Source of the DNA: Aliiruegeria lutimaris
Lineage (GTDB): Bacteria > Pseudomonadota > Alphaproteobacteria > Rhodobacterales > Rhodobacteraceae
NCBI RefSeq assembly: GCF_900099935.1
Contig: NZ_FNEK01000016.1
Location: 1 to 64,000, forward strand
Length of the DNA stretch: 64,000 nucleotides
Direction: 5' to 3'
The position numbers and the translations under genes are program-made. Positions 45,612 through 54,977 of this stretch are shown piece after piece. Each line of letters starts with the position of its first letter. The first letter of the stretch is position 1. Under the pieces are notes generated by a model. That model searched no databases and was not told the DNA's origin. It was given only the letters and a program-made list of their open reading frames with translations.

Positions 45612-46640
45612 TCAGTCGCTGACATCGCCGCAGATCTCGTCCAGGGCCTCACCGATCATGCCGTTCTCGGTGGTGAAATCGGCGCCGAGCCCGACCGACA
45701 GCAACCGCACCCCCGCTTCGTGCAGGGGGAGCGGTATGTTCCGTCGACGCCCCAGTTCGCAGAGCGGGACGATACCATAGGGCAGGTCTTCGGTGATGTA
45801 GCGCGTATCCGTCGAAACCGGGCCCTTCGGGCCACGGCCACGTGCGGCAATCCGTTGCGTCGTCTCGTGGACATTGCCGATCTCGATGTCGGGAAAAGTC
45901 AATTGGAAATGCTGCAACACGCTGCGAACGTCGAGCCCGAATCTGGCGGCAAGCCCGCGCCGTTCCGCGTCCAGTTCCTCGATGATGCGGCCAACGGCAG
46001 GCGTGATGCCGCCGTAATTGTCCCAGTCCTCGGCCAGTTCGATGCGCGTCAGGTTGCCGAGCACATTGGCCAGGTGCACCTCCGGGTTGAGGTTGCTCAG
46101 CCCGATTGCGAGGGGGGAGCCGACATCGCGGAACACATCGCCAAAGAGTGCCCTGCACAGTGCCATCGCATCCAACGGGGATAAATTGCCGGAAGAGGCC
46201 ATGTCGACGGTTCCCCGCAAAGTGCCGACGCGGATGCCCTCGGGCCGTCTGTGCGCCGTTGCGGCGGTTGTCGACCACGAGATCAATCGGGCCTCGCTTC
46301 CAGCCACGCGCAGCTTGCGGGCGAGGTGGAAAGAGGCAAAGGACAGCTCGGCGCTGAAGATGACACTTTGCGAAGGTTTCAGCAGCGGGGCGATGGCGTC
46401 CAGCAGTGGCTGCAGGCCGGGGGCTTGCCGCGCGATCAGGAGGGCGTCGGCAAAGGCGACGGCTTCCGGCAATGTCCGGACCGGGGTGATCGTCTTTGTC
46501 ATGTTGATGGCGCCGAAGAACCGCGTTTCGTGTTCCGCGCGTCCGCTTTGAGAGTAGAGACGAACGTGATGGCCCGCCTCAAGCAGGAGCGCGCAATAGG
46601 TCTGGCCAACCGGTCCGCCGCCGAGAACTGAAATCTTCAT
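45612..46640 (-). CDS. NAD-dependent octopine/nopaline (opine)-type dehydrogenase
   Basis: The 342-residue protein has a Rossmann start MKISVLGGGPVGQTYCALLL and a ketopantoate-reductase-like N-terminal half. A helical C-terminal domain with HLANVLGNLTRIELAEDWDN and TRYITEDLPYGIVPLCELGR follows, typical of opine dehydrogenases. These couple an amino acid to a keto acid, or act in reverse on opines. GGGAGAAACGGC precedes the ATG at 46640. It lies at the end of a decayed uptake/metabolic locus, so its pathway may be incomplete. Confidence 0.78.
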   Translation of the reverse strand: MKISVLGGGPVGQTYCALLLEAGHHVRLYSQSGRAEHETRFFGAINMTKTITPVRTLPEAVAFADALLIARQAPGLQPLLDAIAPLLKPSQSVIFSAELSFASFHLARKLRVAGSEARLISWSTTAATAHRRPEGIRVGTLRGTVDMASSGNLSPLDAMALCRALFGDVFRDVGSPLAIGLSNLNPEVHLANVLGNLTRIELAEDWDNYGGITPAVGRIIEELDAERRGLAARFGLDVRSVLQHFQLTFPDIEIGNVHETTQRIAARGRGPKGPVSTDTRYITEDLPYGIVPLCELGRRRNIPLPLHEAGVRLLSVGLGADFTTENGMIGEALDEICGDVSD

Positions 46641-46763
46641 GCCGTTTCTCCCAATCAGATCGCTTCGGAACTGCCGTGCCCTTGCGCGCGGATGTCAAAT
46701 TTCGGGGCGCGCCGGATCAATGCCGACGCGCCCCCGTGTTGTGTCGTCGACCCGCCCGGAAAG

Positions 46764-47887
46764 TCAGTTGGACGAGGCGTCCGCAGCCGCGCCATTCCCG
46801 GCCAGCTTACGCCGCAGAATTCCGATCAGCGGCAGTGAGAGAATGAGGAAGCTGAGTGCCGCCAGCAGGATGGAGAGCGGGTAATGCACCAGCGACCACC
46901 AGTCGCCCTGGTTGATCAGCAGCGTCAGGCGCAGGTTCTGCTCCGCAAGGTCACCGAGGATCAGCCCGAGCACAATCGGCGCCAGTGGGAAATGGAGCCG
47001 GTCGAGGATGTAGCCGACGATGCCGATGGCGAACATCAGCCAGATGTTGAACATGGAACTGCGGAGCGCATAGATCCCGACAAAGGTCAGGCACAGGATC
47101 ATCGGCGCCAGCACCGGCTGTGGCAGGCGCATCACTTGCGCGAAAAGTCGCATGGCCACGTTGCCGCCCAGTGCGAAGAGCAGGATCGAGGTCAGGAACA
47201 TCTGCCACATGAAGCCGAAGACGATATCCGGGCTGTCGCGGAAAAGCTGCGGCCCCGGTTGCAGGCCATGCACCAGCAGGCCAGCGAGGATCACGGCCGA
47301 AACGCCGCTGCCCGGAACACCGAGCGTGAGCGCGGGGATCATGGCGGCGGCGTTGTCGGCATTGTTGCCGCATTCGGCTGCCGCGATGCCCAGCGGGTTG
47401 CCCTTGCCGAAGCTGTCGGGCTCCTTGGATACGCGCTTGGTCTCGTTATAGGCGATGAAAGCCGCCATCGAGCCGCCGGTGGCGGGCAGGATGCCGACCC
47501 AGACGCCGATCAGGCTGCTGCGCAGCCATGTCGGCACGAAGGACCAGAAATCGCGACGCAAGCCGTCTCGCGGGTGTAGGAGCAGGCGAACATCGCCGGC
47601 AAGTTGATAAAGCCCATCGTGTAGCCATCGGGATCCGACGTTGCGAGCAGGGAGAAGCCGACCTCGCCTCCGGCACCGGGTTTGTTCAGGATCACGATAT
47701 CCTCGTCGAGATATTTCTCGATGAAGGGTTCGATCGTGCGCGCGGCAACATCGGTGCCCCCGCCGGGGTTGAAGGCCACGATCACGTCGATCGCCTTTTC
47801 GGGGTATTCGGCGAGCGCCGGCGCGGCCAGCATACCGGCCGTCAGTACACCAGCGATCATGCGGCCGAGAGCGGTGGAATTCGTCAT
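46764..47887 (-). pseudogene. TctC::TctA deletion fusion, remnant of a tripartite tricarboxylate transporter
   Basis: From ATG 47887 the first 105 or so residues are a TctC-type solute-binding protein: signal peptide, IDVIVAFNPGGGTDVAARTI, GYTMGFINLPAMF. Near 47560 the match jumps to another frame and becomes the C-terminal half of the TctA permease (SFVPTWLRSSLIGVWVGILP, then IAYNETKR, GLPLIGILRRKL near the end). The rest of tctC, tctB and half of tctA are missing, and the frame changes at the joint. An internal deletion is the simplest explanation; no transporter can be formed. Confidence 0.8.
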
Positions 47888-48016
47888 TGGGGTCTCCTGT
47901 GCGTTGGATTCCGTAGTTTGGTCGTCGGGCGGTTGGGTCCGCCTGTTTTTTTGTTACGGGAGCCAGAGTTATCCCGCGGCCAGACAATTCATGGATGCTA
48001 TGGAAACGCTCCCTTT

Positions 48017-49708
48017 TCAAGCCATGGTCCTGTCGATTGCGGAGGTCGCCACGGCAAATCTCGCGGTGGCGGGATCTGCCTTGTAGAGCCTCCGAAGCGC
48101 GGCGGCCCGGGCGGCAAGCTTCGGGATCTCGTCTATGATCCGATCCGCCTCGTCATCGCTGTGCAGGTAATTGAGGTTGAGCCGGATCCAGCCCGGTTTC
48201 TTCAACTCGTCACCCGCCTCCAATTGGGCGTAAAGCTCCCTGGAAGTTTCCGGGTCCAGCCCGAGCAGCCGGTGTGCGTAGGACCCCGCGCAGGCGCACC
48301 CGTCGCGCGCCTGGATGCCGAGATGATCGCTGAGCATACGGGTGAAAAGCTGGTGGTGGATGCGGTTTCCTTCGGTATCGACAACCCGGAAGGAGAAGAA
48401 CGGCAGCGCCGCCGCGCCCGGAACCTGCCCGAGCAACCCGATGCAGGGGTGATACTTCCATGCCGCGGTCAGCCGGTCTCGCAGCGCGACGTCTCGGGCG
48501 TGGATATGATCGGTGCCGACCGCGTCCTTGACCAGAATCGCCAGCGTGGCGCGGATGTCGCCGATCACGTTGGGCGTGCCGCCTTCTTCGCGATCTTCCA
48601 ACTTGCTGCTGTAGCTCTCGCCCCTTGGGGAGACGAAACTCACCGTGCCGCCGCCCGGCGCGGTGGGAGACTGCCGCTGCACGACGCTGTCGCGCACGAT
48701 CATGATGCCAGAGGCACCGGGGCCGCCGGGGAACTTGTGGAGCGAGAAGACAATGGCATCCTTGGCGGAATCGGCGGCGGGGTTCATGTCCATCTTCAGG
48801 TAGGGGGCGCCGCCGGCATAGTCCCAGACGAACAGTGCGTTGTAGCGCTTGAGCAGTCTGCAGACCGGATCTGGATCGGTGAGTATTCCGGTCACGTTGG
48901 AGGCGGCCGAGAAGCTACCGACGACAAGGTCGCGCGCGTCGAGCGAGGCGGGTTTGCTCTCCAGGTACGTCAGATCCACCCCACCATGCACCCCTTCGTC
49001 GATTTCCAGCACCTCGGCGCCGGTCTCGCGCCAGGGCAGGATGTTCGAGTGGTGCTCGTAGGGGCCGATCAGAACGGTGATCTTTTCCCCCTGCAGGACC
49101 CGCTCGCGGATATCGAGCAAACCGACGATCCGGTTCAGCCCCGCCGTCGCACCGGCCGCCAGTGCGCGCTCGCTTAGCCGCGCGACGTCCTCCGCAAGAA
49201 TGGCAAGCGCCCGGTGGATCGGGGCGTGGTTCTGCGGATTGGCAAGCTGTTGCAGTACCCGCCCCTCGCTGAGCTTGTTGGCAATCGAAATCGGGCTGAA
49301 GACGGTGAACAGGATGGGTACATCCGGAAGCGCTTCCCGGATCAGGCTGATCGCCTGCAATTCGCGCTCGAACGCGCCGCTGTCGAGATCGGCGGGCGCG
49401 AGTTTAGTCCAGTCCGCCACCGTCTGGAACGGCGTGGAGACGACCTTGACCACGCCGCAGTTGGGAATGTCCGAGACGTCGATCTCGGTTCCCTAATCCT
49501 CAATGGCATACATGCCGTTGGGCATGTTCTTGACGAAGTCGAGATCGAAGGTTTTCTGAAACTCCACCGTCGCCGCGGCGATTTTCTCAGCGTCACGGTC
49601 GATGTCGGGAAGATGCGTCCAGAAAGAGAAGAGCCGGTCGCTCTTCTTCAGTCTTCCGGCAAACACCTCTTCGATCTTTCGGCTGTATTTCACAAACCTT
49701 ACCATCAA
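48017..49708 (-). pseudogene. UroD-like::aminotransferase class V fusion with internal TAG
   Basis: The first 71 codons (49493-49708) match the N-terminus of uroporphyrinogen-decarboxylase-like methyltransferases (FSFWTHLPDIDRDAEKIAAA). A TAG at 49493-49495 replaces Tyr in AIED-Y-GTEID. The UroD-like fold continues to about 49155 (SIANKLSEGRVLQQL, LSERALAAGAT). It then turns into a class V aminotransferase/cysteine-desulfurase-like enzyme with PLP-Lys in VFSLHKFPGGPGASG. Both enzymes are incomplete. The shared GAT at the joint suggests an illegitimate deletion. Confidence 0.75.
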
Positions 49709-49969
49709 AACTTTGCGTCAGCGCCGACGATCGAGCCCTGTGTGGCAAGGCAAAAAGCATCAGTCTGCCACGCCCGCTCATGGCGTGGACACCAACCCCT
49801 AAGACCTTCGACGCGGGTTTTGCTTTCGGCTGTGGAGCCCATCACACGGCAGTGCGGCTTTCGGTCAGTGGTAGCGCCCTGTTTTGCATATGAAAAAGAT
49901 TACTTAACTATGAGTTTCATAACGTTTTGGTATGGCACTGACAGGAACCCTGATAGGTGCCCCCCCCCG

Positions 49970-50899
49970 ATGCGACTGGATCGTCCCAAGCTGTTCATGG
50001 CGGTCGTCGACTGCCATTCCATCACCGCAGCCTCGCGCGAGGTGCACCTGGCGCAACCGGCGCTCAGCAAGCACATGCGGGCGCTGGAAGACGAAATGGG
50101 GATTGCCCTGTTCGAGCGCACCGTGCGGGGCGTGGCGTTGACGAAAGCGGGCGAACGCCTCTACGAGCGCGGCACGGCGCTGTTGCGGCGGGTCGAACAG
50201 ATCCACCAGGAGGTGATCGACACGGGCGAGTCGATGGTTGGCGACGTGAGCATTGCCATCGCGGCATCGCTGTCGCCCGTCCTGTCGGGATACCTGTTCT
50301 GGAAAACCAGATCCGCCCATCCGGGCATCAATCTCAGGACTCGCGATTCCCATGCCGTCATGACCAGCAACCTCGTGCGGAGCGGCGCCATCGATGTGGC
50401 GCTGCTGCCGAATGTTGCCGCGCTGGATCATGTCCGGTCCTTTCCGCTGGTCAGCCAGAAATTCTATCTGGTCGGAAGAGAGTTTCCTGACAGCATAGGC
50501 GCCACGATCGAGTTCCGCGATCTCAGGCGATTCCCGCTCGTGATGGGGACGCGCAACAATCACTTTCGGGTGTCGCTTGAGACTATTGCGATCGGAGAGA
50601 ATCAGCCGTTGAACATCCTGGTCGAGCAGGAATCGATCCCGGTCTATCGCAGCATCATCCTTTCCGGGCCCGCCTATACGGTCGTTCCCTATTCGGCCTT
50701 CGCCTAGGAGATCGAAACCGGCGTCCTTCAGGCCAAGGAGATCGTCAACCCGGCGGTGGAACGGGTCCTGTCGATCGCCTGGAGCGAGAGCGACAGGCTC
50801 TCTGCCGCAGCCGAAGCAGTCAAGAAACTGCTGGAGGAGTGTGTCCGCGACCTGGTGAGCCAGGGCAAGCTGATCGGTCGTATCCTGAAATCGGGTTGA
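49970..50899 (+). pseudogene. LysR-family regulator interrupted by in-frame TAG
   Basis: The 309-codon LysR gene starts MRLDRPKLFMAVVDCHSITA with the HTH ASREVHLAQPALSKHMRALE. The effector domain continues through AIDVALLPNVAALDHVRSFP. Codon 246 is TAG (50705-50707), followed by 64 further in-frame codons (ETGVLQAKEIVNPAVERVL). DNA binding may survive in the shortened product. A C9 run (49960-49968) directly precedes the ATG. It is divergent from the UroD/aminotransferase pseudogene and probably once controlled that locus. Confidence 0.78.
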
Positions 50900-51334
50900 C
50901 CCCTGGAAGCGGGGCGTTTCGCTTCCCCGATGGATCCGCGCAGGGATCCGTGCCGGAAGGAGCCGAACCCAACGGCAATCTTGAAGCCCGCTGACCGCCC
51001 GGACTTGCGCCGGAATGGCCGGTTTCGCGCTGTCGCGCTGGAGCCGTTACCAGACTGTCGGCCGGTCTTGTTTGGCTGCTCCTGAGTGATCCGCTTTGTC
51101 CAGGTTTTGCAGCGCGCACCGTCCGAGTCGTGCGCAACTGGCAATGATCCGGTCCGATTTTCTGCGGGAATCGAGAGATTTTCGCAAAAATACATTATAT
51201 TAATAATTTGAAAAATTTGGGAAAATTTGCATGACCTTACATTTGCTGGATTATGATTGACATAAGTAAGGTTTTTTGATGCTACTGCGTTTGGAACGAG
51301 CGGATGCAGATCCGGAAAACCATGGGAGGAGCCG
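50900..51334. other. intergenic region upstream of the ABC/DhaK operon
   Basis: No gene was found here. The strand changes from GC-rich DNA to an AT-rich block (51165-51265) that holds three phased AATTTG hexamers, CCTTAC/GTAAGG inverted arms (51235-51240, 51266-51271) and a TTGACA at 51257-51262. It is the likely promoter-operator region of the operon starting at 51335. Confidence 0.5.
51201..51230 (+). promoter_or_regulatory. three helically phased AATTTG repeats
   Basis: AATTTG occurs at 51205-51210, 51214-51219 and 51224-51229, within consecutive ten-base units TAATAATTTG, AAAAATTTGG and GAAAATTTGC. One-turn spacing puts all three on the same DNA face. It lies upstream of the TTGACA at 51257 and is the best candidate site for the SorC-type regulator encoded at the operon end. 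Confidence 0.5.
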
Positions 51335-52816
51335 GTGCCAGAGGCGCTTTTGGAGGTGCGCGATCTTACGAAGAACTTCGGAGGTGTCGCTGCCCTGAGT
51401 AATGGCCAATTCACCCTGCGTGCTGGAACGGTCCACGCCCTTTGCGGGGGGAACGGCGCGGGAAAATCGACGTTGCTTACGATCGTCATGGGAATTCAGG
51501 ATCGCGATGGCGGTGTCATTCGGCTCAACGGGCGGGAGGTCGATTTCGACAAACCCTCCGATGCCCGCGCCGCCGGGATCACCATTATCGAGCAGGAGTT
51601 GAGCCCCGTTCCCGCGATGTCGGTTGCCGAAAACATCTTTCTTGGCCGGGAGCCTGTGGGCTTGTTCGGCCGGGTCGATTTCGCAACCATGAACCATAAT
51701 GCGCAGGAGCTGCTGGACAGCCTCAGTTTCGACATCTCGCCCAAGACCCTGATGATGGATCTGACAGTGGCCGAGGTGCAACTCGTGGAGATCGCGAAGG
51801 CGCTGTCCTACGACGCCGAAGTCATCATCATGGACGAACCCACCTCCGCGCTCGGTGAGGCGGAGGTCGATCAGCTCTTCGAGACGATCGAGCGGCTCAA
51901 GGCCGCCGGAAAAGGGATCGTCTATGTCAGCCACCGTCTCTCCGAGATCATGGATGTGGCAGACGAATACACCGTGTTCCGGGATGGGCGCTTCGTTGCC
52001 GATGGCAAGATCGCGGACGTCTCCCGCGAAGAACTGATCCAGATGATTGTCGGCCGGCCTCTCACAGAGGAATTCGTGAAGGAGAACCAGGCAACGAGCG
52101 AGGTCGCTCTCTCCGTATCGGGCCTCAACGCAGCGGGCTGGGTCAAGGACGTCTCCTTCGAGGTCTGCAAGGGCGAGATCCTTGCGCTCTACGGGCTCAT
52201 GGGCTCGGGGCGCAGCGAGATCTTCGAGCGGATCTTCGGTCTGACACAGGATGAAGGCGGCGAGATCCAGTTCTTCGGTGAAAAGGTCCGTATGGCCACC
52301 CCATCCGAAGCGATCAAACGGGGGGTCGCGCTGGTGACCGAGGACCGCAAGGGCACCGGGCTGGTACTCGACGCCGATGTGCGGTCCAACATCTGCATGG
52401 CCCAACTGGAGGAACTCTCTGTAGGGCCGGTCATGCAGAGCGGGCGCGAAAGCGCCGCCGCAAGCCGGATGATCGAGATGTTCGACATCAAGACCCCCAA
52501 TGACCGCCTTCCCGTTTCTGGCCTGTCGGGGGGGAACCAGCAGAAGGTCGTTCTTGGCAAGTGGTTCCTGACCGAACCCAAGGTGCTGCTGCTCGACGAA
52601 CCTACTCGTGGCGTCGATGTCGGCGCAAAGCGGGAAATCTACCGGGTGATCTCGGATTTCGCCCGCGCCGGGGGGGCTGTCGTGATGGTCAGTTCGGAAA
52701 ACGACGAAGTGCTCGGCATGGCGGATCGCGTGCTCATCATGCGTGACGGGAGGGTCAGCGGAATGCTGACGCGTGACGAATTGTCGGCAGAAAAACTCGT
52801 GCACCTGGCAGCGTGA
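51335..52816 (+). CDS. sugar/polyol ABC transporter ATP-binding protein
   Basis: The 493-residue double-ABC protein belongs to the RbsA/XylG class. The N-terminal cassette has Walker A GGNGAGKST, signature LTVAEVQLVEIAKAL and Walker B VIIMDEPTSAL. The second has degenerate Walker A GLMGSGRSE, signature LSGGNQQKVVLGKW and Walker B LLLDEPTRGVDVGAKRE, as usual in this class. It powers uptake through the next gene's permease. The GTG at 51335 follows GGGAGGAG. Confidence 0.95.
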   Translation: MPEALLEVRDLTKNFGGVAALSNGQFTLRAGTVHALCGGNGAGKSTLLTIVMGIQDRDGGVIRLNGREVDFDKPSDARAAGITIIEQELSPVPAMSVAENIFLGREPVGLFGRVDFATMNHNAQELLDSLSFDISPKTLMMDLTVAEVQLVEIAKALSYDAEVIIMDEPTSALGEAEVDQLFETIERLKAAGKGIVYVSHRLSEIMDVADEYTVFRDGRFVADGKIADVSREELIQMIVGRPLTEEFVKENQATSEVALSVSGLNAAGWVKDVSFEVCKGEILALYGLMGSGRSEIFERIFGLTQDEGGEIQFFGEKVRMATPSEAIKRGVALVTEDRKGTGLVLDADVRSNICMAQLEELSVGPVMQSGRESAAASRMIEMFDIKTPNDRLPVSGLSGGNQQKVVLGKWFLTEPKVLLLDEPTRGVDVGAKREIYRVISDFARAGGAVVMVSSENDEVLGMADRVLIMRDGRVSGMLTRDELSAEKLVHLAA

Positions 52817-52842
52817 CAATGACTATTCAAGGAGAATCCACG

Positions 52843-53838
52843 ATGGCAGAAGCGGCAAGCCAGAACCGTGACTTCAAGGCGCTGGCGGCAGAATACGGCC
52901 AGAAATACGGGATCCTGATGGCGCTCATCCTGGTTTGCGTTCTGCTGACCTTCGCCAACGAGTATTTCCTGACCACACGCAACATTCTCAACGTGCTGCG
53001 CCAGACATCCATCAACGGCATCCTTGCGATTGGCATGACCTTCGTCATCCTGACTCGCGGGATCGACCTCTCGGTGGGATCGGTCGTGGCCCTTGCCGGG
53101 GTCGTTTCGGCCTCGCTCGCCACGACATCGACGACAGCCGCGGTCCTAGGCGCACCCTATTTCGCAGCGATTCCGCTTGCCGCGGGCGTGGCGGTAGGCC
53201 TTGCCTGCGGTTGGGTGAACGGGGTGATCGTCGCACGTTTCAACGTGCCGGCCTTCGTCACGACGCTCGGCATGCTGTCTGCGGCGCGCGGCATGACGCT
53301 GCTTTACACCGGCGGCAAGCCCGTCCCGGCGCTGACCGACGGTTTTCGCTATATCGGTACCGGCTCGATCCTCGGTATCCCGATGCCGATCATCCTCTTC
53401 GCGGTGATCTTTCTGGCGGCGCTCTTCGTTCTCAGCGCGACGCGCTTCGGGCGGACGGTCTACGCGGTGGGCGGCAACCCGCATGCGGCGCGGGTCTCGG
53501 GTATCAACATCCGGCGTGTGCGCCTGACGGTCTATGTCATCTCCGGGGCGCTTGCCGGCATCGCCGGGATGATCCTGGCGGCGCGGACAGGTTCGGCGCT
53601 GACACAGGCAGGCATCGCCTATGAACTCGATGCCATCGCGGCTGTGGTCATCGGCGGCACATCGCTCTCGGGCGGCGTCGGCAAGGTGACCGGAACGCTT
53701 ATCGGTGCCCTTCTGATTGCCGTGGTCAATAACGGCCTCGATCTGATGGGCGTGGAATCCTACTACCAGCAAGTCATCAAGGGCGCCCTGATCGTGGCCG
53801 CGGTGATGCTGGACCAGGCTCGGCATAAAGCGGAGTAA
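52843..53838 (+). CDS. sugar/polyol ABC transporter permease
   Basis: The 331-residue RbsC-type permease has about ten helices and the class motifs ILAIGMTFVILTRGIDLSVGS, FVTTLGMLSAARGMTLLYTG and YELDAIAAVVIGGTSLSGGVG. The ATG at 52843 with AAGGAG at 52829-52834 is preferred over upstream ATGs in the same frame. It follows the ATP-binding gene by 26 bp and probably forms a homodimeric channel with it. Confidence 0.94.
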   Translation: MAEAASQNRDFKALAAEYGQKYGILMALILVCVLLTFANEYFLTTRNILNVLRQTSINGILAIGMTFVILTRGIDLSVGSVVALAGVVSASLATTSTTAAVLGAPYFAAIPLAAGVAVGLACGWVNGVIVARFNVPAFVTTLGMLSAARGMTLLYTGGKPVPALTDGFRYIGTGSILGIPMPIILFAVIFLAALFVLSATRFGRTVYAVGGNPHAARVSGINIRRVRLTVYVISGALAGIAGMILAARTGSALTQAGIAYELDAIAAVVIGGTSLSGGVGKVTGTLIGALLIAVVNNGLDLMGVESYYQQVIKGALIVAAVMLDQARHKAE

Positions 53839-53914
53839 GTGAATAAATTCAGTGTTTTGGCGTCCGTGTTCTGCGGGCGGCAGGGTGAAGTGTGCAACAC
53901 TTAGGAGGAGCACC

Positions 53915-54898
53915 ATGACGAAACTGATGAAAACCATGACTCTGGCAGCCGCGCTGCTGAGCGGAACTGCGGCTCTGGCTGACACGCCGAAGATCGGCGC
54001 AGCCGTTTACGGCCTGAACGCCGAATTCATGCAGCTCTGGGCGGCGGCGCTCGAACAGCACCCGGCGGTAACCGAGGGCAAGGTCGACGTGACCATCTTC
54101 GACGGCCGCTATGACGCGCTCGTACAGCAAGAACAGTTCGAGACCATGATCACCCAGGGCTTCGACGCGATCATCTTCGTGCCTATCGACATTGAAGCCG
54201 GTGCCGAAGCCGTTCGCCTGGCCGACGAGGCCGGCATCCCCGTCTTCGGGTCCAACACCCGCGTCAACAGCGACAAGCTGAAGGCCTATGTCGGTTCCGA
54301 CGACGTACAGTCGGGCTACATGGAAGCCAAATACGTTCTCGACAAGATCGGCTGCACCGGCAACGTCGTGGTCATCGAAGGCCCGATCGGCCAGTCGGCC
54401 CAGATCCAGCGCCTCGAAGGCAACCAGAAGGCTCTGGCCGAATGCCCCGATGTGAAGGTCGTCGAGCAGCAGACCGCCAACTGGTCGCGTGCCGAAGCCC
54501 AGACGCTGATGGAAAACTGGCTGACCGCCCATCCCGGCGACATCGCCGGCGTGATCGGCCAGAATGACGAAATGGCGCTCGGTGCGATCGAAGCGATCAA
54601 GGCCGCCGGTCTGAACGTCAACGATTTCGCCATTGCCGGTATCGACGGCGTCACCGACGCGCTCAACGCGGTCAAGGCCGACGAAATGGCTTCGATCCTT
54701 CAGGACGGCTTCGCCCAGGCACAAGGTGCGCTCGACCTCGCCATCAAGGCAGTCGATCCTTCCTACGAGCCGATGTCGGCGATCTGGGAACAATATCCGG
54801 ACATGCCGTGGAATGACGGCGCCGATGCCGAGTACAACGTTCCGTGGACTCCGGTGACCCTGGAGAACGTGGACGCGCTGCTCGAAATGCGCCAGTAA
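53915..54898 (+). CDS. periplasmic sugar/polyol-binding protein
   Basis: The 327-residue protein has a signal peptide cleaved near ALA-DTPKIG and the two-lobed type I periplasmic-binding fold of the RbsB family (FDAIIFVPIDIEAGAEAVRL, AGIPVFGSNTRVN, GVIGQNDEMALGAIEAIKAA). It delivers ligand to the permease. AGGAGGAG before the ATG at 53915 is a very strong ribosome-binding site and a stable hairpin follows the gene, both fitting the high expression of binding proteins. The ligand is likely a small polyol or ketose by context. Confidence 0.93.
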   Translation: MTKLMKTMTLAAALLSGTAALADTPKIGAAVYGLNAEFMQLWAAALEQHPAVTEGKVDVTIFDGRYDALVQQEQFETMITQGFDAIIFVPIDIEAGAEAVRLADEAGIPVFGSNTRVNSDKLKAYVGSDDVQSGYMEAKYVLDKIGCTGNVVVIEGPIGQSAQIQRLEGNQKALAECPDVKVVEQQTANWSRAEAQTLMENWLTAHPGDIAGVIGQNDEMALGAIEAIKAAGLNVNDFAIAGIDGVTDALNAVKADEMASILQDGFAQAQGALDLAIKAVDPSYEPMSAIWEQYPDMPWNDGADAEYNVPWTPVTLENVDALLEMRQ

Positions 54899-54908
54899 CC
54901 TCCCTCCA

Positions 54909-54947
54909 CCCCGGCCCGGACACCCGTTCGCGGGGTTCGGACCGGGG
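54909..54947 (+). promoter_or_regulatory. stem-loop after binding-protein gene
   Basis: CCCCGGCCCGGAC (54909-54921) pairs with GTTCGGACCGGGG (54935-54947), 11 of 13 positions. There is no T-run, so it is more likely an mRNA-stabilising or attenuating stem that raises binding-protein mRNA over the downstream catabolic genes. Confidence 0.6.
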
Positions 54948-54977
54948 CCCTTCAACTTCTAATAGAGGACCTTCGCA

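Noticed and set aside
26692-50707. UAG read as a sense codon (suppressor or pyrrolysine)
   Set aside because: Several intact genes here, including the cytochrome at 18094, the OMP at 18991 and dhaL at 57398, end in TAG, so TAG works as a normal stop.
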